Below the pieces are notes generated by a model that did no database searches, was not told the DNA's origin, and saw only the letters and a list, made by a program, of their open reading frames with translations. The translations under genes and the position numbers were made by a program. Shown here in pieces: positions 1-10,505 of a DNA stretch of 64,000 nt (position 1 is its first letter; each line of letters starts with the position of its first letter). Origin of the DNA: Chlorophyllum brunneum (lineage: Eukaryota; Basidiomycota; Agaricomycetes; Agaricales; Agaricaceae). The DNA is taken from NCBI GenBank assembly GCA_963576785.1, contig OY756147.1, forward strand, positions 434,001 through 498,000, in the 5' to 3' direction.

Positions 1-1196
1 CACCAGATCGTACACAACTCCTCGTTGATATCGGCGCATCTTCAACAACCATCACTATCCTCTCCATTCGTTCCGGTCTCGCTCATATCCTCGCATCATC
101 CACCACACCTTCCACCGGTGGTGACACAATCGACGATAAACTAATCAAACATTTTTCTTCTGAATTCACCAAGAAAACCAAAATCCCACTTTCGGTCGTA
201 CCGGCCTCTGGTGTTCAAGATAAACGTGCGGAAGCAAAGCTTCGTCTCGCACTCGAACATACGAAACGTACCATTAGCGCATCACCAGGCGCTGCAACGT
301 GTTCCGTCGAATCTCTCAAAGACGGTGTTGATTATACAGGATCAATCAATCGTATGCGATTCGATCTTGTCGCCAGACCTGTATACGTTTCCATCGTAAA
401 CGCCGTCACATCTCTCCTCGAATCTAATTCCATCGACTCATATGATATCGATGAAATCGTCTACGTAGGCGGAAGCGCTTCTCTACCCGGTTTAGACGAA
501 CATATCATCCTTTCTGGTGGTTTCCGTGAAGACGTCGAGACACCTTTCTCTCGTGGAACGGTTGTTGGTGGAGGTATAGGAGACCCTACAACGATCCTTG
601 CCAGAGGATGTGCAGTTCAAGCTCATCTAATCTCTTCCATCACCGACGAACAACTCAAGAACGCTTTCGGAAAAGCAGGAAATGTCAGCGTCACAACCCG
701 CACTCTCGGCGTTCTTTTACCCAACTCAAATCCCGGAATCGAAAGCGAATTAGGTGGAATGTGGATACCTATCATAATGAAAGAAACCGCACTTCCTGCC
801 AGACGTATAATTCGTTTTGACGTCGAGGTGACTGAATCGAATCGAGTTGCGTTGGAGGTATGGGAAGTGGATGAAGGTATCAGGATTGAAAAAGCGAAAC
901 CTCCTAAACCTGAATATTCCGATGACGATGAACCCGCATCAGCCGAAGAATCAGAAGAAGAGGAAATCGAAATCAAACATAGAACTATCACAAAACGAAA
1001 CCTTCTCGGCACTATACAATTCCAAGCCAAACTTGGTATAATGGCAAAAGGAAAATCTAAAGAAGCGGGGAAGACGACTACGACGGTGGATGTGAAGTTT
1101 ATTGTGGGTGTTGATGCGGGAGTTGATGTGTCCGTGCAGGAATTTGGTTCAAGTGTTGGGGCGTATGCGAGTTTGGAGATTCCTGGATTTGTTTAG
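1..1196 (+). CDS. SSZ1: Ssz1-type Hsp70 (ribosome-associated complex), 5' truncated
   Basis: One open frame runs from the window edge (first full codon at base 3) to the TAG at 1194-1196, about 397 residues. It lacks the N-terminal part of the ATPase domain. Visible Hsp70 features are the phosphate-2 region (LLVDIGASSTTITIL), the STGGDTIDDKLI stretch and the adenosine motif (VYVGGSASLPGL). The substrate-binding part is shortened and degenerate, with an acidic linker (SDDDEPASAEESEEEE), as in Ssz1 rather than Ssa or Ssb. In yeast, Ssz1 pairs with the J-protein Zuo1 on the ribosome and stimulates Ssb on nascent chains. The assignment to Ssz1 over another atypical Hsp70 is inferred from the divergent motifs and the short C-terminus. 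No intron is seen in the visible part. Confidence 0.75.
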   Translation, partial: PDRTQLLVDIGASSTTITILSIRSGLAHILASSTTPSTGGDTIDDKLIKHFSSEFTKKTKIPLSVVPASGVQDKRAEAKLRLALEHTKRTISASPGAATCSVESLKDGVDYTGSINRMRFDLVARPVYVSIVNAVTSLLESNSIDSYDIDEIVYVGGSASLPGLDEHIILSGGFREDVETPFSRGTVVGGGIGDPTTILARGCAVQAHLISSITDEQLKNAFGKAGNVSVTTRTLGVLLPNSNPGIESELGGMWIPIIMKETALPARRIIRFDVEVTESNRVALEVWEVDEGIRIEKAKPPKPEYSDDDEPASAEESEEEEIEIKHRTITKRNLLGTIQFQAKLGIMAKGKSKEAGKTTTTVDVKFIVGVDAGVDVSVQEFGSSVGAYASLEIPGFV

Positions 1197-2545
1197 ATGG
1201 TTGAATTTTTTTTTGTGTGTGGAGGGTGTGTGTGTGTGCGTACTAAGTAATAGCTTACAGCTTTGTTTACCTTTCGATGATTTTAGAGGTTTATCGTATA
1301 CTCTACCACTTGTTGTCACACTTGAACGAACTAGCTCGCCTGACCGTTTGGCGTCAAGAATTATTGCTCTTCTCAAGCCGTCTTTTATCTAACACTTCAT
1401 TAGCATATCCTGGGTTCGGAACATCGGGAGAAGCTATCGTATCACGTTGAACGTATGTGATTTTCTCAGATCATTCCTTGGGCTTTTGATTCCAGCGAGA
1501 TGAAATGCGTGAATGTACATCACCCGGAGCTAGCCGTGTATGCGTTAGTCCATATATACCCGTAGTCATGATGTGGCGCCCCCATATCTGGTTGGGAACG
1601 TTGAGACCGACTAGACTGACTTGGACCATGGGGAAATTGAAATATTGGTTGTACTATGGTTGGTTCCCACGATTGACAACCAGCCCCTATCCGTATGGAT
1701 TGTCAACCCCTTGACATTTATGCAATGTACCTCTTCAAATTAGCTCGATCGTCGTTTCGTTTGAACGATTTGAGACTGGGAATTCATTCCTAGAAAATTA
1801 TCGGATATATCGAGTTCAACGTAAGTTAAAAAAGTCCACCTTGATGCCGAGCGTCATGGAGATTCTATTGGATCAAACCCAACAAACTTCCATCGATACG
1901 AAGTCGAAGAAGAAGACCCATGCAAACGAGGATCTCTAACTCCTTGGGTTGTCGTTTACGGTTCTTACCCCGTTTCACCCTTTGATATCACCTCGTTGAA
2001 TGGATAAATGATATATGTTACGCATTTGCAGTGAATTTCCTCGTTGACAAAAGGCAACCAGCATTCAATTCAACATAAAACATAGATTCGAAAGCGCCGT
2101 TTGTTACGCGAAATCCGGCATCGGAAGGGAATCAAGAGGTATGCAATTTCGAAACGCGAGTTTTCTCCTGATTTATTTTGGGACTCAAGAAACACACGTC
2201 TGTTTAGTTATGCGCGTGCTAGAGCCGCTTGTATCAACATCGGTCACAGGCAATAAGCTATCTGACCCCCGGCCGCCGGTATAGTGAGGGAATGATGATG
2301 AAACATGGGCATATGACCACCCGCAATCAACCCCATCCTGGTCTATCAATCTTGGTTATTGGCGCATAGAAACTCCCACTCATGATTATATATATAAGAA
2401 ACGTTCACATCATAAGCTTCTTATGCCCCGGGAAGCATACCGGGAATGGGTTCAATCCTATCCCGATTGCTCTTCAGTCAAAACAGCATGACAAAGCGTG
2501 ATTGATGAAAACGTCAGTGGGAGGAAGTGACTTGGATGAGTAAAC
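1197..2545. other. Intergenic, no gene seen
   Basis: This holds the 3' flank of the Ssz1-type gene, with a (GT)-rich run near 1213-1240, and the upstream region of the aldehyde dehydrogenase. The only frames are short, without recognisable motifs or splice structure. Confidence 0.5.
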
Positions 2546-2556
2546 GTATATAAAGC
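2546..2556 (+). promoter_or_regulatory. TATA box of the aldehyde dehydrogenase gene
   Basis: GTATATAAAGC lies about 40 nt upstream of the start codon at 2594, a normal spacing for a short 5' UTR in a TATA-driven fungal gene. Confidence 0.6.
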
Positions 2557-2593
2557 ACACCATAGGGGTCATATTCTGGATACCTTCTCGAGA

Positions 2594-4954
2594 ATGCCAG
2601 GAACGTACACTCACAAATTCGATACCTCAGTTTACAAGGGGTCTGTTACGATCAATACTGGGTAAGTTGTGTTTTTATCGATGTGGAGGTGTTAGGGAAT
2701 GAGATATATGCAGTCTGTTCATTGATGGGAAATGGGTTGACCCCGTTGGTGGAGGAGATCTTATCGAGTGAGTCGTAGTCTTGTTTCGTCATATATTCCA
2801 GGCATTGACCTATGCATGTAGCGTTATTGATCCATGCATGTTGAATTCCCTATCGTTGCACGGAGGTGCTGAACTAACATGTCGATCTAGCCACTGGAAA
2901 GGTTATCACCGCTATCGCAGGGGGAACATCCAAAGATGTTGATCTCGCCGTTGCCGCTGCTCAAAAAGTACGTCTTCCCATTCTACTCCATGCATTTCGA
3001 AGTGACACAAGCATTGTCCTTGGCATAGGCTTACAAGACGGCGTGGGGGTACAAGGTCCCAGGAGCTGAGCGAGGAAAACTGCTGAACAAATTTGCTGAC
3101 TTGATTGAAAAACACACCGACGAGTTGGCTGCGCTCGAAGCCCTAAACGTTGGTTAGTGTTGGGTTTTGTCCTTTTATCGGAAGGCATTGATATGTCCAC
3201 TTCCGTAGGGAAGCACTTCAACATGGCAAGACACGTCGATCTCAAAGGCACGATAAGCACGATAAGGTACTATGCCGGTTGGGCGGACAAGGTCCAAGGA
3301 AAAACAATCGAGGTTGGTTGTCTCCGAGTGACATTGGGGAGTTTGGTGTACTAACTCGAGTAGACGAGCGAGAAAAAGATGGCATACACAAGACATGAAC
3401 CTTTTGGTGTTTGTGTATGTGTAAAAAACCGCCCGTGCGATTGAGAATTACTGAATCTCTATCCTAGGGCGCTATCACACCTTGGAACTTCCCTCTCGTG
3501 AGTGAAGAAGAGGTCATTCGGAATATGCCTAACTTTCGGTAGACGATGGTGTCCTGGAAACTCGGGCCTTCTCTGGCTACAGGCAACACAGTTGTTCTAA
3601 AGGTCCGTTAACATGGATGGCTAATAGATGTGCGAATCTACTAACCTCTGATAATAGCCATCTGAGATCACACCGCTCACTGCACTCTTCCTGGCTGATC
3701 TGGTAAATCAAGCTGGCTTCCCCCCGGGTGTGGTAAACATTGTCAATGGCTATGGTGAGTTTGGAATATTGACGTAAGCGGGAATCATATTCAACACAAA
3801 GATAGGACATAGTGTCGGTGCAGCTATTTCGGCTCACCCGTCGATCATGAAAGTTGCTTTCACGGGAAGTACACTCACTGGGCGTAAAATCCTCAAAGCA
3901 GCGGCAGAGTCGAATCTGAAAAAAGTGACTCTGGAGCTTGGTGGAAAGAGCCCTACGATTATTTTCGACGACGCGGACCTCGAGCAGGCTACCAAGTGGG
4001 CGAGTGCTGGCATCTTGTGAGTTTCCTGGCGCGGATGTAAGCATACGCTGATAAGAGCTTGGTTGATAGCTTCAATATGGGTAAGCATTGAAACCCTTAT
4101 CAATGGAAAGAGAATTCTGAGAATTTGGATAGGCCAGGCCTGCACAGCAGGATCCCGTATCTACGTTCAAGAAGGAATTTACGACAACTTCTTACAAGGG
4201 TTCACAAAAATCGCGGAATCCCTTACCAAGGCAACGGGAGGTCCATTCGAGCAGGGAGTCCAACACGGTCCACAGGTTTCTAACACGCAATTCGAGGTGA
4301 GATTGAGGTAGTGCAAAGTAATGAACCTCGACTCACCTATTACACAGCGCGTCATGGGGTATATCAAATCTGGGAAAACGGACGGAGCGCAGGTCCACAT
4401 CGGAGGCGAAAGGCATGGAGAGCAAGGGTACTTCATCAAGCCAACGATCTTCCTCGGCGCGAAAGCAGATATGAAGATCATGCAGGAAGAAATCTTCGGT
4501 CCGGTGTGTTCTGTGGTTAAGTTCAAGACCGAAGAAGGTAACGTCCTCTCGACCGCGTCTTGCAGACGTTTGTATTAACACATCTTTCACGGCAGAGGTT
4601 ACGGAATGGGCGAACAATACGACCTATGGACTTGCTGCCAACGTTTTAACTGAAAACGTAGGCCGTGCAATCAGGATGGCGAATAATCTTGAAGCTGGAA
4701 GCATCTACGTGAGTTACCGCCCATAACTCCAAAACCACACAAATTCACGTCACTAGGTCAATGCCGCACAAAATGGAGAGGTCAATGTTCCATTTGGTGG
4801 ATACAAGCAATCAGGTATTGGTAGAGAGCTTGGACAATATGCCTTGGATACGTGAGTACCGATTTGGAACGATGTGGACGTCCAAGGTTGATGAGTTACT
4901 TTTAGGTATACCCAGGTCAAGGCTGTTCATATCAATATTGGTCAAAAGTTGTAG
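2594..4954 (+). CDS. Aldehyde dehydrogenase (NAD(P)+-dependent, class 1/2 type)
   Basis: This multi-exon gene encodes a canonical ALDH of about 500 residues, starting MPGTYTHKF and ending INIGQKL. In order it shows the nucleotide-fold entry [10 protein letters not shown], the glycine motif [12 protein letters not shown], the general base Glu in TLELGGKS, the catalytic Cys in [16 protein letters not shown] and [10 protein letters not shown]. It should oxidise aldehydes to carboxylic acids. No N-terminal targeting peptide is seen, so a cytosolic enzyme is likely. Exons 1-3 are 2594-2661, 2714-2767 and 2822-2835; the third is only 14 nt and is followed by an intron that must start GC (2836-2890) to give the expected DPSTGK. 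At least ten introns occur in all. All key residues are present, so the gene looks functional. The exact substrate cannot be told from sequence. Confidence 0.93.
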
Positions 4955-6040
4955 TTGGGAGTTGTAGTCACGGACCTATGCGAATCAATTTTGTACGCGA
5001 CCTTGTCCCGAAAAATTGTAATTTGCCCTGGGTTGAGTAAGGGGGTGAGCGTACGATCGAACCACGCGATGTTCGACCATAGACGGCGCACGCCCCAAAT
5101 TACATCATGCAACGTCGAATGGGGCTTAAAAATCCCTGTTTCAAAGGAAAGCCCAGGGGCACTGGGAACTCGAGGGCGCCGCTGGGCTTGTGATCTAGAC
5201 TTGGATACATGGGGTCGTTTAGCGCATGCTGATCGAAACGCCACACGATGGGAGGGGGACTCCGTAATATATAGCCGAGATGAACACTTCTGGGGCAGCT
5301 ACATCCACGTTTTCTCGAGAAAGGGGGAGGAGAGGAAGGGTTCGTATCGCAGTTATCGAGATCCCCAGCATCAGATTCCCACTCGCTAACGTTTGGCTTG
5401 TGATTTTCGTAGGAATTAGATACACGTCATCAAAGAGACAGGGGATCGTACCTCCTGTTCTGGAGACGGACTGAGCCCTACGACAGGTGGTGCCACGAGT
5501 CGTACTCCAGTGGGAATTACGTAGTCGTCGGCTCATCTTCCTGCTGGACAAGTGAGACATCATGGTGGAGGAGAATGGGAAGAGACACACTTCCCCGGCG
5601 TCAAAGCTACCGTTTACGTGATGTTTAGGCTGCGTTTGTTCTGGGGGACTGCTGAGGCTAAAGCTGTTGCGTAGTCTAAATTGATGTCGTTGCCATTCTT
5701 TCGGGATTAAGTTGTCGACGCGCGGAAAGACATACGGTTCTAAAAACATTAACCATGAAGTGTATGGTGGTACAGTCAACCGCCCTTTACCAACGGCATC
5801 TGAGTCAACCAGTCTCGGCCAAAAACAGACTATGAGGAGGACGCGATCCCAGATTAATCAGGCTTGTGTATTTCGACAAGTGACTTACCAAAATCGGTAA
5901 TCATTTACCCATTTTCGGACGTCAGCCTCTGTCGAATGAGACAACAAAGCGTCCTGGCCCGGTGATGACGCGTAAAATGACGTGCAGCAATGTTTTTTTT
6001 GCCTGTTTCTGTTCAAATGTCCATGGTCTGTGCGTGTTCA
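4955..6040. other. Intergenic, no supported gene
   Basis: Several frames of 60-186 codons exist, the longest on the minus strand at 5219-5779. None shows a family motif, plausible introns or a consistent coding pattern. Confidence 0.4.
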
Positions 6041-6043
6041 ACC

Positions 6044-6215
6044 AGATATTTAAACCCCTCACCTCCCTCCTCCGTTTCGCCACAACCCTTTCCTCGGTTC
6101 GCGCGATGCACAGACACTCAACTTCAAGACCAAACCACAATTGTGAGTAACCTTTGTCGTCCTTGTTGCGCTGACTCGAGAGGCTGCGGGCCTCGACCTT
6201 GACTAACTTCCACAG
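6044..6215 (+). promoter_or_regulatory. Orphan promoter-like stretch with leader intron
   Basis: A TATTTAAA box (about 6046) is followed by a pyrimidine-rich run, an ATG at 6105 and a GTGAGT donor near 6143. A CAG acceptor lies near 6216. This resembles the start of a basidiomycete gene, but no long frame follows the junction. It may be the 5' remnant of a lost gene or the start of a non-coding transcript. Confidence 0.25.
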
Positions 6216-6327
6216 CTACAGGGTGATACGACGGCCTTTAGCCGATGGAGATAGGAGGGCGGGTGGCCACGGGAGCGTTGGGCTGAGCTGTGTGCGGCCA
6301 GAGGAAGCGCAGTCCGGGTGTCGCTTT

Positions 6328-6350
6328 CCTCTTCTCTCTCTCTCTCTCTT
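6328..6350. repeat. (CT)n microsatellite
   Basis: An uninterrupted CT dinucleotide run lies inside a pyrimidine-rich tract that continues as T-rich sequence to about 6392. Confidence 0.85.
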
Positions 6351-6399
6351 TTGTTTTTTTCCTTTCCTTTGTCACATCCTTTTTTTTTTTCTCGCGGTG

Positions 6400-7280
6400 T
6401 GTTGGCTCGTGGAAGTGCCTTCATTGTGGTGGGACATGTGGCGAGCGTGTCATATCCCGGGGGAGCTCGAAAGTCTACCGGAGGCGGTTCGAGGACGGGT
6501 GTTGGCCACTCTCCTGCGCGTGTTTCCGGACAGCAAGAACGCATGTTGGCCCCTCCTAGAACGGGGGATAGGTTGGCATAGGCAAGTTATTGCATCCCGA
6601 ACCGCCGAAAACGTGGCCAGGTACTCAGAAGTGGGACTCAAGAGAATCATGCCTTGTGGCGACGACGGGGTGTTCTCTCCTGCTTATGCCTCCGGGCACT
6701 GACGTACTAGTCAAATTTTTCCCTTTTTCATATCTTCGTGATATGGCCCTATCTTTTCCCTTATGTATCCGCAGACCTCTCCACTTGGAGGTTGTGTTTG
6801 TGGGGCGTAAGCGAAGTAGATGCTTGCTAGAGGGGTTTTCTAGATAATGTAATCTCCTCCTCGTATTCTGACCTCCAACGGATTGAAACAGACCGATACC
6901 GACTTGATGACTTTGCAGGAGTAGCGATGATCATAAGTAACTTTTGTTGTGAAGAAATAAGCGCGTCCGTATTCTTCGTTCCTTAGCTGTAAATGTAGAT
7001 GATAGAATGACAAAGTAGGCTATCGTATGTGACAAAGGCCAGAAGTTCATCGCCGCAAAAGGGTTGGTAATCGTTTTTGGAGTATATTGCATGGAAGGGT
7101 AGATAGATGACAGAATTGGGATGCCGGTAGCGGTAAAAATTCGATCCGCAGGGTCGCGTGGGCTTCAAGGATCCCTCGTGTCAACGTACGGAGCTTGTGG
7201 AACGCCAAATTGCATAACTTTGGGACCCCAATGTATAGATGGAGATTCTTCAGTAAAGCGTTTGCTTCTGTGCCCTTCGG
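6400..7280. other. Intergenic, nothing recognised
   Basis: Only short frames without recognisable motifs, RNA genes or repeats were seen between the CT tract and the first gene-relic copy. Confidence 0.4.
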
Positions 7281-7970
7281 TGCTAACCGAGCTTACATAT
7301 CCGTGGGAGCAAGAGTTAGGGCAGGCTGATTACCCCCAATTCAAGTCACTGCAGTCCTCTCTGCTCCTTATCGCTCTAATCCCTTCTCTCTCGACCCTGA
7401 CCGCATGCTTGGAATTGTTATCTGGTATCTGCCTTTCATTCTCTGTCACTGCTTGAGTCACGAAATCCCCATCGGTGCCAGCGCATAGTCCTTATGTGTA
7501 CAGTCGTACTCTTCAACCACCCTCGCTCGCCCAACGATCTCGCATCCATCGTGAAACCACGATAGGATATTGAGAAATTTTCGTTGGAAAAATATGAGCA
7601 GGATTCAGTGGTTTTCCGACCACTACATTGCATAAGCAATCGCTGGCTTTTAAAAGTTGGCATACACAGCAGGATTTGCTGTATCTCTCTCAAAGAGAGA
7701 TGATGGGAACTCCAGTCGCGCGGCACAGCCGTGTGTCTGGTTTGTTACCCCAGAAGAGGTACCCACTTGGCATACGAGGGGTTTTGGTGTCAACGGCAGA
7801 TGGTAGATATATTCGATGGTATTGGGATATTAGCTTTGTTGATAATGCGTTATATCAAGACCACAGCCAGCTTACTTACTGACAAAATTATGTTGGCAAA
7901 AACGTTATTGATCGTAACGCCTTACAAAATATAACCCATTCTCCTGTGTACTATCGGTATATTTGTATGT
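7281..7970 (-). pseudogene. Gene relic, copy 1 of a dispersed pair
   Basis: This segment aligns over most of its length with 8595-9225. The best conserved block (about 7440-7530), read on the minus strand, gives EEYDCTHKDYALAPMGIS followed by a stop. In copy 2 that stop is replaced by WLKQ and then a stop. Several differences between the copies in this block fall at third codon positions (ACA/ACG, TAT/TAC), so this was probably the coding frame. Upstream frames are broken. I do not recognise the family; the peptide CEIVGRARVVEEYDCTHKDY is the best search query. Confidence 0.4.
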
Positions 7971-8594
7971 CTTTGAGTTTCCGCAACGAAAGATATATCG
8001 AGGATATAGATATGGGATCAGTGTACTGAACTTGAGGAGAGGCCAGAGCGCTGACATCATGAATTGTGCCAAGACTAGTGACTCATTGCCAGCCCGAGTC
8101 AGCGAACGACGGCCCCCTTCACACAGGAACAAATGGTTGACCTAATGGGGTGTCTTTAAATCGGTGGTCGGAAGATGAGCGAGAGATTCTACTGTTGAAC
8201 GTGAATGTGGCACGGAAGGTTGGGGTTGCATCTGGTCGTTATACTCGCTGAATAACTCCTGAGTATAGAAACGCTAAAAACATTTCATGGCGAGGGATTT
8301 CAGTGTACAGGACAGTCGGCTGGGGACGGGTGCAAAGGAAGATTCAGATATGGCTGTGAGTTGATCGATGATCGCACAGCCAGAAGTCCCGCACAAGTAG
8401 CTAAACCCGGACGTGCAGATGAGTTCTTCCGAAGTAGTAAAGCACTTATCTGAGCAGCTGACCGATAATTATAGCAAAAACAGGGTGCTGACAAGAACTT
8501 CAATTATAGATATAAAGTATATACCTGTTAACGCAAAAAATACGAGTCGACCACCTGAACGGGAGTTCCGAGCACATAGCAAGTTTTGTTAGGC

Positions 8595-9225
8595 CGGCGC
8601 TAACCGACCTCCACGGAACTGAATCAGGGCAGGTTGATTGCCTCCGATTCCCTGCCTCTCACTGCCTTACCACTTCTCTCCCAACACCGACCACATTCTT
8701 GAAATCTTGCTTCTCCGTTACTGCTTGAGCCACGAAATCCCCATCGGTGCCAGCGCGTAGTCCTTATGCGTACAGTCGTACTCTTCAACCCCTCTCCGAC
8801 AATCTCGTATCCATCGCGGTAGGATGCTGAGATTATATCGTTGGAAATCATGAGCGGGAATCAGTGGTCGAAAGACTACTACTATATTCACATAGAAATT
8901 GTTGACTTAAAGTCGCCTCCACAATTTTGTCAGTGATGTGTGTGTCTCGGATCGAGAGATGAGGGGAGCTCTAGTCGTGCAGTCCACCTGTTATGTCTGT
9001 TGTTACCCCAGAAGAGTCGCCCACTTGGCATACAAGGGGTTTTGGTGTCATTGGCAGATAGTGGATATATTCGATAATATAGAGACATTAAGTACATGAC
9101 TAATCAATAATGTGATATCAAAACCCCGAGCAGTTTACTTATCGACGTATTCATGCAGGTAAAAGCATTCTTGATTATGCCGTTCAGAATATATCCCATT
9201 CTTTTGTACCATATTGATGTGCATA
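8595..9225 (-). pseudogene. Gene relic, copy 2 of a dispersed pair
   Basis: This is homologous to 7281-7970. On the minus strand an ATG at 8851 opens a frame reading about 20 residues to YEIVGE. The conserved peptide EEYDCTHKDYALAPMGISWL then continues in another frame, so there is an internal frameshift relative to copy 1. The segment ends in a stop after WLKQ. The product is unknown. The copies are about 1.3 kb apart in the same orientation. Confidence 0.4.
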
Positions 9226-9700
9226 AGACCATATTCTCATTCGTCCTGAGATTTGAGCGTCAAACACCGCCAATGGCCACAAGTTGAGCCAATCTACCTG
9301 GGCAAAACACGAGTGATGACGGAGACAGTACAGCTTCTTGTGGGGTTTCTAAAAATTGACATTACCTGCGCAGGCCTCGGGGTCCATCGCGAAGATCATG
9401 ATGGGCAAAACCGTTCCGACTCGTAAGTCCCGCCAACGGCGCTGCCACAAGTTTGGTGAAGAGAAAATCAACCTGATGTCCCTTCGTCATCTTGGCATCC
9501 CTGGTTGAAACTTACGGCATTGTCCCAATTTAAGAACAATGAACCAAGGCCGCAGGCTGACGTTAGATTATGATGCATGCCGGACATAGCAGTGCGTGTG
9601 ATTGATGGAATCCACTTGCCGAGTGTTCGTTGCACATGTAACCACGGCGCGAACAACGGTTAGAACTCACATCACATCAACACCATACTACCTCTGAGCG
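9226..9700. other. Intergenic, nothing recognised
   Basis: No gene, RNA or repeat was recognised here. The duplicated block begins shortly after. Confidence 0.4.
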
Positions 9701-9702
9701 GG

Positions 9703-10372
9703 TTGAACAGCAATTTGTACAGAATCCTGGGGCGGTACATCATGAGCTTTAGCGATGCTTGGGCGCTTATAGAAACCCTTATAATCCAGACGATCGAGAG
9801 GGACTGCTCCCACAAATCATATCTATCACCAACATCGTTTTATAGTAAGCATAGATCATCTCTACAGCTCCCTTCACAGTGCTCACGGATCAAGCAGTAT
9901 CATGACAACGGAAACGTTCTCCACGTCCTGGATCTTCAGGTGGGTTCTGATCCCGGACTCTGTGATTCGAAACAACATCCATGCTTATATTACACCGGTA
10001 ACAGCAGAATCCGTCGACAGTTTTCACGGGGCAAAGAATTAGATGCCAAGTGAGTGGTTTTGTTGATCGGTTTTTCTAGTCTTTTACTAAGATGTAACTG
10101 CAGGGTGGATATCAAAGGGTTCGTCAACATCTACATTTTGCCATGACCACCACGACTTATTATTATTTCCCGATTGACAATATAGATGGAAAATGCGTGG
10201 ACAAGATGATAAGGGAGGTCAACACGAACCAGGAGCTCTCCCCCAAAGCACTACCAAGTCCAGTAGTTCGAAACGTCCTGGATCAATTACCGCGAGTACG
10301 ACTAAGGAGGAGACGAAGAAGAAAGAAGGTTCTGGATTGTTCGCGGCGCTATCCAGAAAGAAGAAAGAGTGA
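9703..10372 (+). CDS. Hypothetical small basic protein, exon structure uncertain
   Basis: The part I can defend is the 3' end. One exon ends GKELDAK near 10050. Next is a tiny exon (10105-10119, after a CAG acceptor) giving VDIKG. The last exon starts after the TATAG at about 10188 and reads WKMRGQDDKGGQHEPG, then a Ser/Thr/Lys-rich tail ending GLFAALSRKKKE and TGA at 10372. Low-complexity basic C-termini of this kind are common in basidiomycete proteins of unknown role. The 5' exons upstream of about 9850 are guesses. The tail sits in the duplicated block: the copy near 14130-14270 keeps the DNA similarity but no open frame. An alternative is that the whole locus is decayed. Confidence 0.3.
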
Positions 10373-10505
10373 GCGAAATAGGAGGTTCGTGATTCTCATT
10401 TCCCCCGTGGCTATTGTATCATGTGTTTAAGCTCGGATATCTTATACCTTACCCCATTCCCATAACTTACTAGTACACACACTTCATGTCCAACCTCACA
10501 TATCA

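Noticed and set aside
5219..5779. 186-codon minus-strand frame
   Set aside because: No recognisable motif, no splice structure, and overlapped by plus-strand frames of similar length.
6199..6702. 167-codon plus-strand frame over the CT tract
   Set aside because: The frame is open mainly because of the CT/T-rich tract, and the remainder shows no motif.
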